A stretch of 64,000 nt of DNA from an uncultured Ilumatobacter sp. (lineage in GTDB: Bacteria > Actinomycetota > Acidimicrobiia > Acidimicrobiales > Ilumatobacteraceae), in NCBI GenBank assembly GCA_905182555.1, contig CAJJBX010000013.1, positions 1 through 64,000 of the forward strand, read 5' to 3'. Shown here one piece after another: positions 52,386 through 61,223 of this stretch (within the stretch, counting starts at the first letter, position 1; every line of letters begins with the position of its first letter). The notes under the pieces are model-generated. The model was not told where the DNA came from. It saw only the letters and a program-made list of their open reading frames with translations, and searched no databases. The translations under genes were made by a program, and so were the position numbers.

Positions 52386-52661
52386 CGGCTGAACACCGAG
52401 GTCGGGCTGCGCTCGGCGATCGATCGTGGCAAGTTCTTCGTCGAGTACCAACACCTCGTTTCGTTGTGCGACAACTCGATTGCTGACGTGGAAACGCTGG
52501 TGCGGTGGAAGCATCCACTCCGAGGGCGGATCGGCCCGCACCAGCTGACGCCCGAGATCACCGAAAACTCCGAGAACTCCGTGACCCACGACATCGAACT
52601 GTCGATCAGCGTCTTCGAAGGCCTCAGGAGATGGGGTGCGGCGCGTACGCTCGGTGGGTGA
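52386..52661 (+). pseudogene. EAL-domain remnant (cyclic-di-GMP phosphodiesterase)
   Basis: The frame reads NTEVGLRSAIDRGKFFVEYQ and VETLVRWKHPLRGRIGP, the start of an EAL domain (the catalytic E-x-L appears as ETL), and then jumps to LTPEITENSENSVTHDIELS, VFEGLRRWGA, which belongs some 70 residues further on in EAL domains. The middle is gone and the rest of the domain, including the catalytic metal ligands, is missing. It ends at a TGA one base after the next gene's start. Regarded as a non-functional relic. Confidence 0.7.
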
Positions 52662-53275
52662 GTCGCAAGCTGCCCCGAGTGTTGAACGTCGATCGACACC
52701 CGGCCACGCGCTGGGCAAACTTGGCAATGAAAGTCGGCTTGATCGTGGCGTTCGCTCTTGCGATCGGCCTGACGCCTGACACCGTGGAAGGCAAGGCAAT
52801 GGGGTTCCGCGCTCCCCTTTTCCTCGCGCCAATCGTAATCGTTCCGATCCTTGCGCGCGTCCGCGCCTGGGAGCCGTATCCGCACACGGCCGATGCCCTG
52901 TTGGCTGCGCCGTTCCTGATCGACACCCTCGGCAACCTGCTCGGGGTCTACGACGATTTCGCACAGACCGACGACGTATTGCATGCGCTGAACTGGATCC
53001 TGCTGGTCGGCGCCTTCCACGCCTTCCGGTTCCGCAACATCGAGGACCGGCGTGACGCAGTCCTGCTTGGCTACGGGTTTGGCGCTGTCGCAATCGTGTG
53101 GTGGGAGGTCCTCGAGTGGGCGGTGTCCGAAGATGGATTCGGCGGAGCCGGTGCCCTGGCACTTACCTATGAAGACACGATTGGCGATCTGTTCCTCTCG
53201 TCAACCGGTGGCCTGATTGGCTCGTTGCTCGCGGTGTGGTGGCTCGGCCCGCCGCGCACCCGCTCCAGCGACTGA
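52658..53275 (+). CDS. DUF2238/YjdF-like integral membrane protein
   Basis: A 205-residue protein from GTG 52658 with about five or six transmembrane segments (MKVGLIVAFALAIGL, LFLAPIVIVPILARV, LIDTLGNLLGVYDDFAQTDDVLHALNWILLVGAF, GYGFGAVAIVWWEVLEWAVSEDGF and DTIGDLFLSSTGGLIGSLLAVWWL). The D-x-x-D-x-x-L-H and E-x-x-E-W patterns are seen in the YjdF/DUF2238 family of unknown function. Its start overlaps the end of the EAL remnant. Confidence 0.7.
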   Translation: MSRKLPRVLNVDRHPATRWANLAMKVGLIVAFALAIGLTPDTVEGKAMGFRAPLFLAPIVIVPILARVRAWEPYPHTADALLAAPFLIDTLGNLLGVYDDFAQTDDVLHALNWILLVGAFHAFRFRNIEDRRDAVLLGYGFGAVAIVWWEVLEWAVSEDGFGGAGALALTYEDTIGDLFLSSTGGLIGSLLAVWWLGPPRTRSSD

Positions 53276-53377
53276 TCGCCTCGACCCCCGAAAGGCAAGC
53301 CGGCGCGGGTGCTCACGCTTCGATCCGCGCTGCCCTTGAGCGCGACAATGCAGCAAGGCTGATCGAAGGAGATCAAC

Positions 53378-55986
53378 ATGACTGCCGAGCAAGGTGCCGT
53401 AGAGGCTGCCGAACGAGTTGCGGGTGCGACCAATATCGACGTGGTGATTGTCGGCGCGGGGTTCGCCGGGATGTACCAGTTGAAGCGCATGCGCGATGCT
53501 GGGTTCAGCGCAGTCGCGATCGAGGCCGGCAACGGCGTCGGTGGCACGTGGTACTGGAACCGGTATCCGGGGGCACGCTGCGACATCCTCACGGTCGACT
53601 ATTCATACAGCTGGGACCCCGAGTTGGAGTCCGAGTGGGAATGGTCCGAGCGGTACGCCACTCAACCCGAGATCCTTCGTTACGCAAACTTCGTTGCCGA
53701 CAAACACGACCTGCGACGCGACATCCGATTCGAAACACGAGTGACTTCGGCGTCGTGGGACGAGTCGACAAAGCGGTGGACAGTCAGCACCACCAACGGT
53801 GACGTCGTTGCGCAGCACTACGTGATGGCCACCGGCTGCCTGTCGGTGCCGAAGATTCCCGACGTGCCTGGCAACGGACGTTTTGAGGGCAAGACGTACT
53901 CGACCGGCGCATGGCCGCACGAGGGCGTCGACTTCACAGGGATGCGGGTCGCCGTGATCGGCACTGGGTCATCGGGCATCCAGTCGATCCCGATCATCGC
54001 CGAGCAAGCCGCTCAGCTCACCGTGTTCCAGCGGACTCCGAACTTTTCAATGCCAGCGCATCACGGGCCAATCGCCGAGGAGCGGCTGGTTGAGTACCGC
54101 CAAGACCCTGCGCGCTACCGGCAGGAGGCACGGCACTCACGGATTGGCGTACCGTTCGTCCCCCTCGCCGAACTGAGTGCACTCGAAGTAACCGAAGCTG
54201 AACGCAACGCTACCTATGAGCAGTCATGGCAACGCGGCGAACTGGGCCAGCTGTCGCCGTTCACCGACCTGAGTATCAACGCCGAGGCGAACGACACGAT
54301 GCGTTGCTTCATTCACAACAAGATTCGCGGCATCGTTGACGACCCCGAGACCGCCGAGCTGTTGTGCCCGACCAACCACTACTTCGCCACCAAGCGACCG
54401 TGCCTCGATACGAACTACTACGCCACCTACAACCGGTCGAACGTGCGCCTCGTCGACCTACTGCAGACCCCGATCGAGTCGATCACCGAGCTCGGTATCG
54501 ATGTCACGGGCGAGTCGATGAGGTTCGACGCGATCGTGTTTGCCACCGGCTTTGATGCAATGACCGGTGCGATCGTCGGAGCCAATATCAGGGGTCGCGA
54601 TGGCATGTCGCTGCGCGATGCTTGGGCGGACGGCCCAATGACCTACCTCGGGCTGATGACAGTCGGGTTCCCAAACCTGTACATGATCACCGGGCCCGGT
54701 AGCCCGTCAGTTCTGTCGAACATGATGGTGTCGATCGAGCAGCACGTCGACTGGATCTCGGACCTTGTCGGCCACATGCGGACCAATCAGTTGGACACGG
54801 TCGAGCCGACGACGCTCGCCCAAACGAAGTGGGTGAAGCACTCAAACGACATCGCGAACATGACGCTGTTACCCACGGCAAACAGTTGGTACATGGGCGC
54901 GAATGTGCCCGGCAAACCTTCGGTGTTCCTGCCTTATCCCGGCGGCGTTGGCGCGTACCGCGAAGTGTGCGACGAGGTCGTCGAGCGCGGCTACTTCGGC
55001 TTCACGCTCGCTGGCCCTGCGGGCTCGACAACCAACGACGGCGTCATTCGCCCGGTGCAGCCCGACGTCGCTGCGATGTTGGCAGCCATGGCCGAAATGG
55101 GCCTGCCGCCACTTGAGTCGCTTTCGGTTGATGATGCGCGGGCGTTCATGGACATGTCGGCGGGCCTCCGGCCGCCGGGGCCCGATGTCGGCGAAATCGT
55201 CGACGGTGTACTGCAGGGTGCTGCCGGAGATTTGGAGTACCGGCTGTATCGGCCGGATTCCGATGGGCCACATCCGGTGGTCGTGTATTTCCACGGCGGT
55301 GGCTGGGTACTCGGCAGCCACACCTCGGACGATCCGTTGTGCCGCGACCTGTGCGTTCGTTCCGGCGCGGCGATCGTGTCGGTCAACTATCGCCATGCCC
55401 CCGAAGCGCGTTTCCCCGCTGCTGCCGACGACGGGTTTGCTGCGGTGCAGTGGGTCGCTGCGCACGCCGACGACTTGGGTCTGCGCGCTGACCAGCTCGT
55501 TGTTGCAGGTTGGAGCGCCGGCGGAAACGTTGCTGCTGTCGCATGCCAGCAGGCGCGCGATGCGGGTGGACCGGCAATCGTCGGTCAGCTCCTGTTGAAC
55601 CCGGCAACCGACTGCGACCTGACGCGGTCGTCGTACATCGAGAACGGCGATGGCTACATCCTGACGACGTCGTTGATGACGTGGTTCTGGGATCACTACT
55701 GCGACCCCGACCAGCGCAGCGATCCAAAAGCGTCGCCGCTGCGTGCCGAGACGCTGGTCGGCCTCCCGCCCACCATGATCGTCACCTGTGAGTTCGATCC
55801 GTTGCGCGACGAAGGCGATGCGTACGCCGAAGCGTTGGCTGCGGCCGGCGTCCCGGTCGAGCATTTGCAGGCCGAGGGGCACACGCACACCTCCACGAGT
55901 GCGGCAGCTGTTGATCACGCCGATGGCGATGGGAGATCATGGGCAATGCGCTGCGCGGCTTCTTCGGCGCCAACGTTCCCGCCTGA
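53378..55986 (+). CDS. Flavin monooxygenase (Baeyer-Villiger type) fused to an alpha/beta-hydrolase, 3' end frameshifted
   Basis: Residues 1-545: FAD motif [35 protein letters not shown], second motif [20 protein letters not shown] and the fingerprint region [18 protein letters not shown], where the BVMO His is Ser. Residues about 590-860: HSL-type esterase with [26 protein letters not shown] (Ser) and [10 protein letters not shown] (Asp), and His in EGHTHTS. The end [15 protein letters not shown] is two frame changes away (near 55890-55940) and stops at 55986. A ketone could be turned to an ester and hydrolysed by one protein. AAGGAG precedes the start. Confidence 0.85.
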
Positions 55987-56008
55987 CGCCTCGGCCTACT
56001 CTGTCCAC

Positions 56009-57190
56009 ATGAGCGATTCGAGTGGGTTTCCTGACTTCGTCTGGTCGATCGGCGAGGAGGGTTCCGACCCGTTCGTGATGCGCCTTGGCGAGCGGTATCG
56101 CCAAGACCAGTTCGCTGCATCGGGCCACTACGAAAATATGGAGGCCGACCTCGCGACAATCGCGGACTTAGGTGTTGCGGTCGTTCGGTACGGCACGCCG
56201 TGGCGGCTCGCCGAACCCGAGCCGGGCGTGTACGACTGGACGCTATGGGATCGTGCGCTCGCCGCGTGCGATGCGGCCGGGCTGGAACCCGTCGTTGAGT
56301 TTCTGCACTTCGGTTTGCCCGACCACTTCCCCGGCTTCATCGACGGCGCATGGGTCGACGGCTTCGTTCGCTATGTCTCGGCATTCCTGGAGCGGTATCC
56401 CGGGCCCCGCTGGTTTACTCCGGTCAACGAGCCGGGTATCACCGCGCGGCTGTCGGCCCGATTCGGCGTGTGGAACGACATGATCGCGACCCCAGAGGGG
56501 CACGCTCAGGCACTGGCCAACATCGTCCAGGCGAACCTTGAGGCAATGGCCCTGGTGTACGCCGATCGTGATGGCTGGTGGGTTGGCTCGGAGGGCTTCG
56601 ACATCCCGGTCGCTGTCACCGACTCGGCCGAGGCTGCTGGGGACGTCGAACGGATTCGCACGCTTGGTTGGTTGGTGTGGGATCTTCACTTCGGCCACGA
56701 ACCGGCTGTGCCCAACTACTTCGACACCGTCGACGCGGCGCAGTTGGCGCGGATCCGATCGCTTGCCCAGCACGACCAGCTCGTCGCTGGGCTCGACATC
56801 TATCCCATTTCGGTTACTGCTGTCGGCGGCGACCGCCCGGACTGGTCGGTACGCGAGTTGATCGACTTCTCGGTGGCCGAGATCGAGCGGTGGCACGATC
56901 GGTACGACCAGCCGTTCTGGATTGCCGAGACCTCGAACCTCACGTTGCCGCTCGATCAGCAGGTCTCGTGGCTCAACGAGTTCAGTGACGGGTTGGCGCG
57001 ACTGCGCGCCGACGGGCGGCCCGCCCGCGGGCTGTGCTGGTATTCACGCGGTGACCAGTTCGACTGGCAGACCGCGTTGATCGAACCGACCGGAGCGGTG
57101 ACCGAGGTCGGGTTGTTCGACACCGAGCGAGTCGCACGGCCGGTGGCAGCCCGGTTCAAAGAACTCGCGAACGAAGGCCCACCGCACTAA
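56009..57190 (+). CDS. Glycoside hydrolase family 1-like protein
   Basis: From ATG 56009, in the same frame as the gene before only through its frame errors, the 393-residue protein reads [20 protein letters not shown] with [23 protein letters not shown] and the acid/base motif [12 protein letters not shown], and the nucleophile in [10 protein letters not shown] near the end. This is a (beta/alpha)8 barrel of the GH1/clan A type; the sequence is far from classical beta-glucosidases, so the sugar is unknown. The track shows it as the tail of a 1270-residue ORF, which is an artefact. Confidence 0.78.
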   Translation: MSDSSGFPDFVWSIGEEGSDPFVMRLGERYRQDQFAASGHYENMEADLATIADLGVAVVRYGTPWRLAEPEPGVYDWTLWDRALAACDAAGLEPVVEFLHFGLPDHFPGFIDGAWVDGFVRYVSAFLERYPGPRWFTPVNEPGITARLSARFGVWNDMIATPEGHAQALANIVQANLEAMALVYADRDGWWVGSEGFDIPVAVTDSAEAAGDVERIRTLGWLVWDLHFGHEPAVPNYFDTVDAAQLARIRSLAQHDQLVAGLDIYPISVTAVGGDRPDWSVRELIDFSVAEIERWHDRYDQPFWIAETSNLTLPLDQQVSWLNEFSDGLARLRADGRPARGLCWYSRGDQFDWQTALIEPTGAVTEVGLFDTERVARPVAARFKELANEGPPH

Positions 57191-57863
57191 CGAAGTGTGT
57201 GGCACCAGCCAAAGCGGACGATGTCAGCCCGGTTGACGATCTGGCCGTGTCAGCCGCCCTGGCGATGTTGAACATAAACCACGGGAGCGGAACGTCGACG
57301 GACGTGCCGAGATGCGCGACAACGTGACGGACCGTCCCGCCTTTGCAGAGCGTCGGCCCGTTGACCTGCTCCGCTGCCGCCTTCAAGACATCAGCGGCGG
57401 CCGACTCGTTGATCCAGGGGCCGACGCCGCTGAGCTTGTCGACGGTGATCCGTTCGATGATCGCGATGGGCGACTCGCGCATTGCGAGTGGGTGGCGTTT
57501 CAGGCTTGTGTACTTCGCTGCGAGACGGTCCATCAACTCGGGGTTGGGGCCAGGTTCAGGTGCGGCGTGCCCGCGAATGACGAGGTGGGATTGGTCGCCA
57601 CGTTCGTTCCTCTCGACTTCTTCGATCTACAGAATGAGGCGGCTGTCGCGACGAAGGTTTTGGCCTTCGCTCTGTTGGCGTCGGTGCCGAAAAGAATCTC
57701 GTCGACGTGCGCGATAACCCACACGACATCGTCCACGCGATCGCTGGGCTGCAGCCCGTCGCTGGTCGGAGTCGGTCGGGGTCGACAACGCGTCGCTCCT
57801 GACCCGCAAGACGCCGTAGCCCAGCGCTGCTCGGGGACCGCTTCGAAAGAACGGCGCCGTCAT
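57156..57863 (-). pseudogene. Broken F420/PPOX-type oxidoreductase joined to a maleylpyruvate-isomerase-like fragment
   Basis: Reading the minus strand through three frames: VVWVIAHVDEILFGTDANRAKAKT, then QNLRRDSRLIL, then HLVIRGHAAPEPGPNPELMDRLAAKYTSL and AIIERITVDKLSGVGPWI, all PPOX/F420-dependent class features. In the last frame it continues with ADVLKAAAEQVNGPTLCKGGTVRHVVAHLGTSVDVPLPWFMFN, the start of a mycothiol-dependent maleylpyruvate isomerase-like (TIGR03083) domain. The first frame part lacks a convincing start. Multiple frame changes and two incomplete families point to a decayed hybrid. Confidence 0.65.
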
Positions 57864-57912
57864 GCGTGTTACCTTCGTTTCACCGGCGGCAACCGCTGCG
57901 AATGAAAGAGGC

Positions 57913-58305
57913 ATGTGGATGAAAATCGAAGAGTTTCGCTCGATTGTGTTGTTCGATGGATTGACCGACGACGAATTGGCGCAGTGCATCGAACCGCTCA
58001 AGGAACACGAATTGGTGGCTGGCAGCAGCCTTGCCAAGCAGGACGATTTTGCCTACAAGTTCTTCATCGTGCTCGACGGCGATGTCGACATACACCGCGA
58101 CTTCGAGTTCGTTGCACGCCTCGGTCCAGGTGAGTTCTTCGGCGAGACAGCCCTCGTCAACCACGAGAAGCGCAATGCCCGAGTCACGACGCACACTCGC
58201 TGTCGCCTTGCCTGCATGATGGGCTGGGAGTTCAAGACAATGACCGAAAAATTCCCCTCTGTGGCAGTGCACATCGATGCCGCAGTCACCGAACGCGAAG
58301 TCTGA
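57913..58305 (+). CDS. Cyclic-nucleotide-binding domain protein
   Basis: A 130-residue single cNMP-binding (CRP-like beta-roll) domain: IVLFDGLTDDELAQCIEPLKEHELVAGSSLAKQDDFAYKFFIVLDGDVDIHRDFEFVARLGPGEFFGETALVNHEKRNARVTTHTRCRLACM. The PGEFFGE-x-AL-x-x-x-x-R-x-A motif is present, though A-R-V-T-T replaces the usual R-T-A-T-V, so binding of cAMP is not certain. No DNA-binding domain follows. ATG 57913 (MWMKIEEF) or 57919; GAAAGAGG precedes. Confidence 0.8.
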   Translation: MWMKIEEFRSIVLFDGLTDDELAQCIEPLKEHELVAGSSLAKQDDFAYKFFIVLDGDVDIHRDFEFVARLGPGEFFGETALVNHEKRNARVTTHTRCRLACMMGWEFKTMTEKFPSVAVHIDAAVTEREV

Positions 58306-58536
58306 CTCGCAGTCATCCGGGCGGCGATACTGGTGTGATGAGCACGACGGTTGAGCGCGGCCGTCGCGTCATCGAGTAGCCCGATCAGCTCGGCGCTGTA
58401 CTCAATGATGCGCGGGACGGTCATCGAACCAATTCGAAGTGGAGTTGGGGGTGATTCAGAGTCGAGCCGGAGTCGAGTCTGCAGGCTGTACAGGTCGAGC
58501 TTGCCGGAACGATGGGCTGCTCCGGCAGTCGCGCTG
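58306..58536. other. Intergenic stretch with a possible short coding fragment
   Basis: On the minus strand MTVPRIIEYSAELIGLLDDA begins inside this gap at about 58425 but soon leaves any protein-like pattern. No family recognised. It could be a remnant of a gene N-terminus; nothing else seen. Confidence 0.25.
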
Positions 58537-59091
58537 TTAACGGCCGGCGACGCAAATCGGATTGTCGCACGCTTCAGTTCGGCATGGTCGCCGAGCACGG
58601 TGCCTGCGGGTGCGTTCGTTGGTGAAGCCTTCGATGCAACCCTTTTTCACGCAGTTCTCAGACCCACACGGGACGCCGGCCAGGTGGCGCTTTTCCTCTC
58701 GACGACGAGCCCGGGTGGGATCATCCGGTGGTTCAATCGTCTGCGGGGCTTCGGCACGCGGTTCGACAGGCGTCGGCGATGCAGGGGCGGCGTTTCGGGC
58801 TGCAACGCAGACTTCGAGTACACAGCTCGTTCGGCCGCAGGGCTGGCCCTTTTCGTGGAGTAGGGCTTGGGCCTCGGTCTTGCGTTGCTTCTTCTTCAGG
58901 CTGCGAGCCTCGCGCAGTGGTGCACATACGGCGCAGCTGCGTTCCTTGCAGATGCGGTTGCGCCCGTGGGCGAGCTCCTGCTGCTCCTCTTTGGAGAGCT
59001 GCGGTTCGGTCTTGTCCACCCAATCGCTGGCGTCTTTCCAGCGACGCGGCTGTTGGGGGTCTGGCGTTTGGAAGTCTGGAGAATCGCCCAT
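58537..59091 (-). CDS. Cys-repeat protein with four C-x4-C motifs
   Basis: The 184-residue product has a basic, charged N-terminus (DKTEPQLSKEEQQELAHGRNR) and four spaced cysteine clusters: ICKERSCAVC, PCGRTSCVLEVC, PCGSENCVKKGC and PCRTEACDNPICVAGR. Three follow P-C-x4-C-x4-C. The spacing is regular enough to suggest metal-binding modules, with a Pro/Ala/Glu-rich linker between the second and third. I do not recognise the family; it could bind zinc or iron. It lies between a single-domain cNMP-binding gene and a small ispE-like remnant. Confidence 0.65.
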   Translation of the reverse strand: MGDSPDFQTPDPQQPRRWKDASDWVDKTEPQLSKEEQQELAHGRNRICKERSCAVCAPLREARSLKKKQRKTEAQALLHEKGQPCGRTSCVLEVCVAARNAAPASPTPVEPRAEAPQTIEPPDDPTRARRREEKRHLAGVPCGSENCVKKGCIEGFTNERTRRHRARRPCRTEACDNPICVAGR

Positions 59092-59367
59092 CGTGGGGCT
59101 CAGTATCGCCGCTTTCAGACGAAGTCGCGGCGTTCCATCTCTGAACCGAAGGTCCGGAGCGCTCTGTTACTCGAACTATCGGCATGACTTGAGCCCGACT
59201 TGAGGACTTTCTTCAGAAAGTTTTTCAGGGGTATCCGGGCCACGTCCCAAACCGTTCCCCTGGCGATCGAGCAAGTCGAACATCTTGCGGGTTCTCCTGA
59301 CCGCAGCAAGCCTCGGCCGCAGATCGGAATCAGTCGAAACCCAGCACAGTACGCGCCCCGCAGCGCC

Positions 59368-59499
59368 ATGACCTGGGCACATATCAAACCCGAGCAATTG
59401 CAGGCATTGGGCCTCCAACTGGGTGCCGATGTCCCAATTTTTGTCGGCGCCCACACTGCCTGGGCCGAAACCAGCCCCTGCCAGGCGCACTTGACCCCT
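59368..59499 (+). pseudogene. IspE-like gene fragment
   Basis: The frame reads IKPEQLQALGLQLGADVPIF and VGAHTAWAETSPCQAHLTP, closely following the G-A-D-V-P-x-F segment of 4-diphosphocytidyl-2-C-methylerythritol kinase, including the following glycine loop. Only about 35 residues are present, with no GHMP kinase ATP motif upstream and a new reading frame starting where it ends. It is taken as a stray piece of ispE, which must be complete elsewhere if the pathway works. Confidence 0.6.
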
Positions 59500-60596
59500 T
59501 GCGTGCGTGCTACACCGGCACGAACAAGTTCGGTGTCGACGAGCTCGCCATGCCCGAGCCGTGGACTGGCGACCTCACCGCCAATCCGGTTGCCGTCACG
59601 TTGAGCATGCATCCCGGCTCCGCCGACCCCGCGTTCCACCATCGCGGTGGCGCATGGGCCAACACCATTCAAGATCAGCACGCTGGCTCCTCCGCCGGCT
59701 GGGCAGCAAAGGGCCCGTACTTCGGCGACGTGTGGGAATCCGCCCACGGCGCAAATGCGCACGCCGCCCATCGCCTGCGGTTTCTCTCGGCATGGAGGGG
59801 CGTCGACCTCACGCCATCGCAGGTCGTCGACTTCGCGGTTTTCCCATGGCGCACCGCCGACTGGAACAGCAGCGCATTCCAGCTTGACCCCGCCGTCTTG
59901 CAAGAGTTCGTACTCGAACCAATCGTGTCGACCGGAGCGAAATGGGCATTCGGTTTCGGCAAAGACTGGTGGGAACTGATCGAAGCCCTCGACCTTCCAA
60001 TCCTCGACCGGCTCGGCGACGGCGGACGCCCCTACCCGACTCAGGTCGATCATCGCCGCTGGCTCGTCGCCGAGGGCCCTGGCGGCCTCCGGATCGCTGC
60101 CATGCGCCTCGACTCGATGCCGGTCCCACCGAAGCAGGAAGAGACTGAAGATCTCCGCAAGGTGCTCGAGGCCGGTCCCGCTGGCGAGAACGTGCCGCGC
60201 AACATGTCACTGGAGTTCGAAACCGATCTGTCGGCGCGACTGCGCGAACTCGACATGAGCTACATGAACATCTCCCGCCTGCTGCAGGCAATCGATGAGC
60301 TCGACCTCGCGATCAGTGCATGGCAGGAACCTGCAACAGGCGAGGGCGTTGACCTCACCGCTCGCGGCGCGATCGCCGTCTCGATCCGGGCAGAGTGGGC
60401 TGACTTCGCAATGGAAGCCCCCTCCGGCACATCGGTGTCGCCCGAGACAAATGGAGCGCATCGGCTTCCGCTTCCGACCGCAGCTGCCGTCCGGCCCAAG
60501 ACCGTCAAGAAGGAACCCAAGCCACTCGGCCTGTGCACCGACTGCTTCAATATCCTCAACCCCGACGGCACCTGCCCGATGGAGTGCGGCACCTGA
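59499..60596 (+). CDS. Hypothetical protein with C-terminal Cys motif
   Basis: The frame is open from before 59499, the TTG used by the track; no ATG fits better, and the upstream frame (LGRNQPLPGALDPLRACYTG) looks protein-like, so the true start is uncertain. Segments include AVTLSMHPGSADPAFHHRGG, FGDVWESAHGANAHAAHRLR, VVDFAVFPWRTADWNSSAF and a C-terminal CTDCFNILNPDGTCPMECGT that may bind zinc. The N-terminal NPG-like motif faintly recalls uracil-DNA-glycosylase-like proteins, but this is not enough to assign it. Function unknown. Confidence 0.6.
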   Translation: MRACYTGTNKFGVDELAMPEPWTGDLTANPVAVTLSMHPGSADPAFHHRGGAWANTIQDQHAGSSAGWAAKGPYFGDVWESAHGANAHAAHRLRFLSAWRGVDLTPSQVVDFAVFPWRTADWNSSAFQLDPAVLQEFVLEPIVSTGAKWAFGFGKDWWELIEALDLPILDRLGDGGRPYPTQVDHRRWLVAEGPGGLRIAAMRLDSMPVPPKQEETEDLRKVLEAGPAGENVPRNMSLEFETDLSARLRELDMSYMNISRLLQAIDELDLAISAWQEPATGEGVDLTARGAIAVSIRAEWADFAMEAPSGTSVSPETNGAHRLPLPTAAAVRPKTVKKEPKPLGLCTDCFNILNPDGTCPMECGT

Positions 60597-60599
60597 GCA

Positions 60600-60638
60600 C
60601 CCCTCCCCCTTCCCCCCCTCCCCCTTCCCCCCCCTCCC
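60600..60638 (+). repeat. Pyrimidine-only tract (C/T)
   Basis: An unbroken run of about 39 pyrimidines made of CCCCCTTCCCCC-like units just after the stop of the hypothetical gene. Such mirror-type tracts can form triplex DNA or mark slippage-prone sites. No coding role. Confidence 0.85.
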
Positions 60639-60738
60639 GTGGGAATAACGGTTTCCCGGCATTTCATACGCGGTAGATGAAAGAGCTCCAGAAACGTGTT
60701 CTCGACGCATCGGGTTTCACCTCGGACCAAGGCCAGCA

Positions 60739-60971
60739 ATGCTCTACTGCGACGTCATGCACAACCTCGACGGAGAGATCGTGAGTGTGGGCGGGACCAC
60801 CTGGCGCGTCATCACATTGACCATGGCCAGGTTGTCTGCGCGCTCCTGGCCGAGGGGACCTTCCGCGACGTGATTCTGAGGACCGTCGCCCCTCCCAGAT
60901 ACGAAGGTGACACCCTCGGCGAGATCATCGATGACGAGGTGCGGTTCAGATTCGACTCGCGGGCGGGGTAA
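60739..60971 (+). CDS. Small hypothetical protein, apparent frameshift
   Basis: From ATG 60739 the first frame gives MLYCDVMHNLDGEIVSVGGT, TWRVITL; the protein-like pattern then continues one frame away with GQVVCALLAEGTFRDVILRT, VAPPRYEGDTLGEIIDDEVR up to 60971. One base missing near 60825 would join them into about 78 residues. Family not recognised; it may equally be a decayed gene. Confidence 0.4.
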
Positions 60972-61223
60972 TGATCGGCTTCCGGTTCCCGGATGTCAGC
61001 AGCGGTGACACGATCCCGGGTGTATACCTCCACCACATCCGGGTCCGGCGGTGATGTCGACTTCGCCCACTACGAGGGGCCGGTCACCGAGTGAGCGGGT
61101 GGGAAAACCCACTCCTCACCCTCGGAATCGGCGACGCTCGTCTGCGGCTTCCGAAGCGCCGGGATCTTCGGGAAACGGACTCTTCAGAAACCGAAAATAC
61201 GCAAGATCTGCGACACTGATGAG

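Noticed and set aside
53378-57190. 1270-residue ORF as a natural three-domain fusion (monooxygenase, esterase, glycoside hydrolase)
   Set aside because: The true esterase C-terminus and its stop at 55986 are visible in another frame and a clear ATG starts the hydrolase-like gene at 56009.
59115-60053. 312-residue minus-strand ORF
   Set aside because: It overlaps the plus-strand frame at 59499-60596 and has no domain; the plus strand shows a coherent protein.
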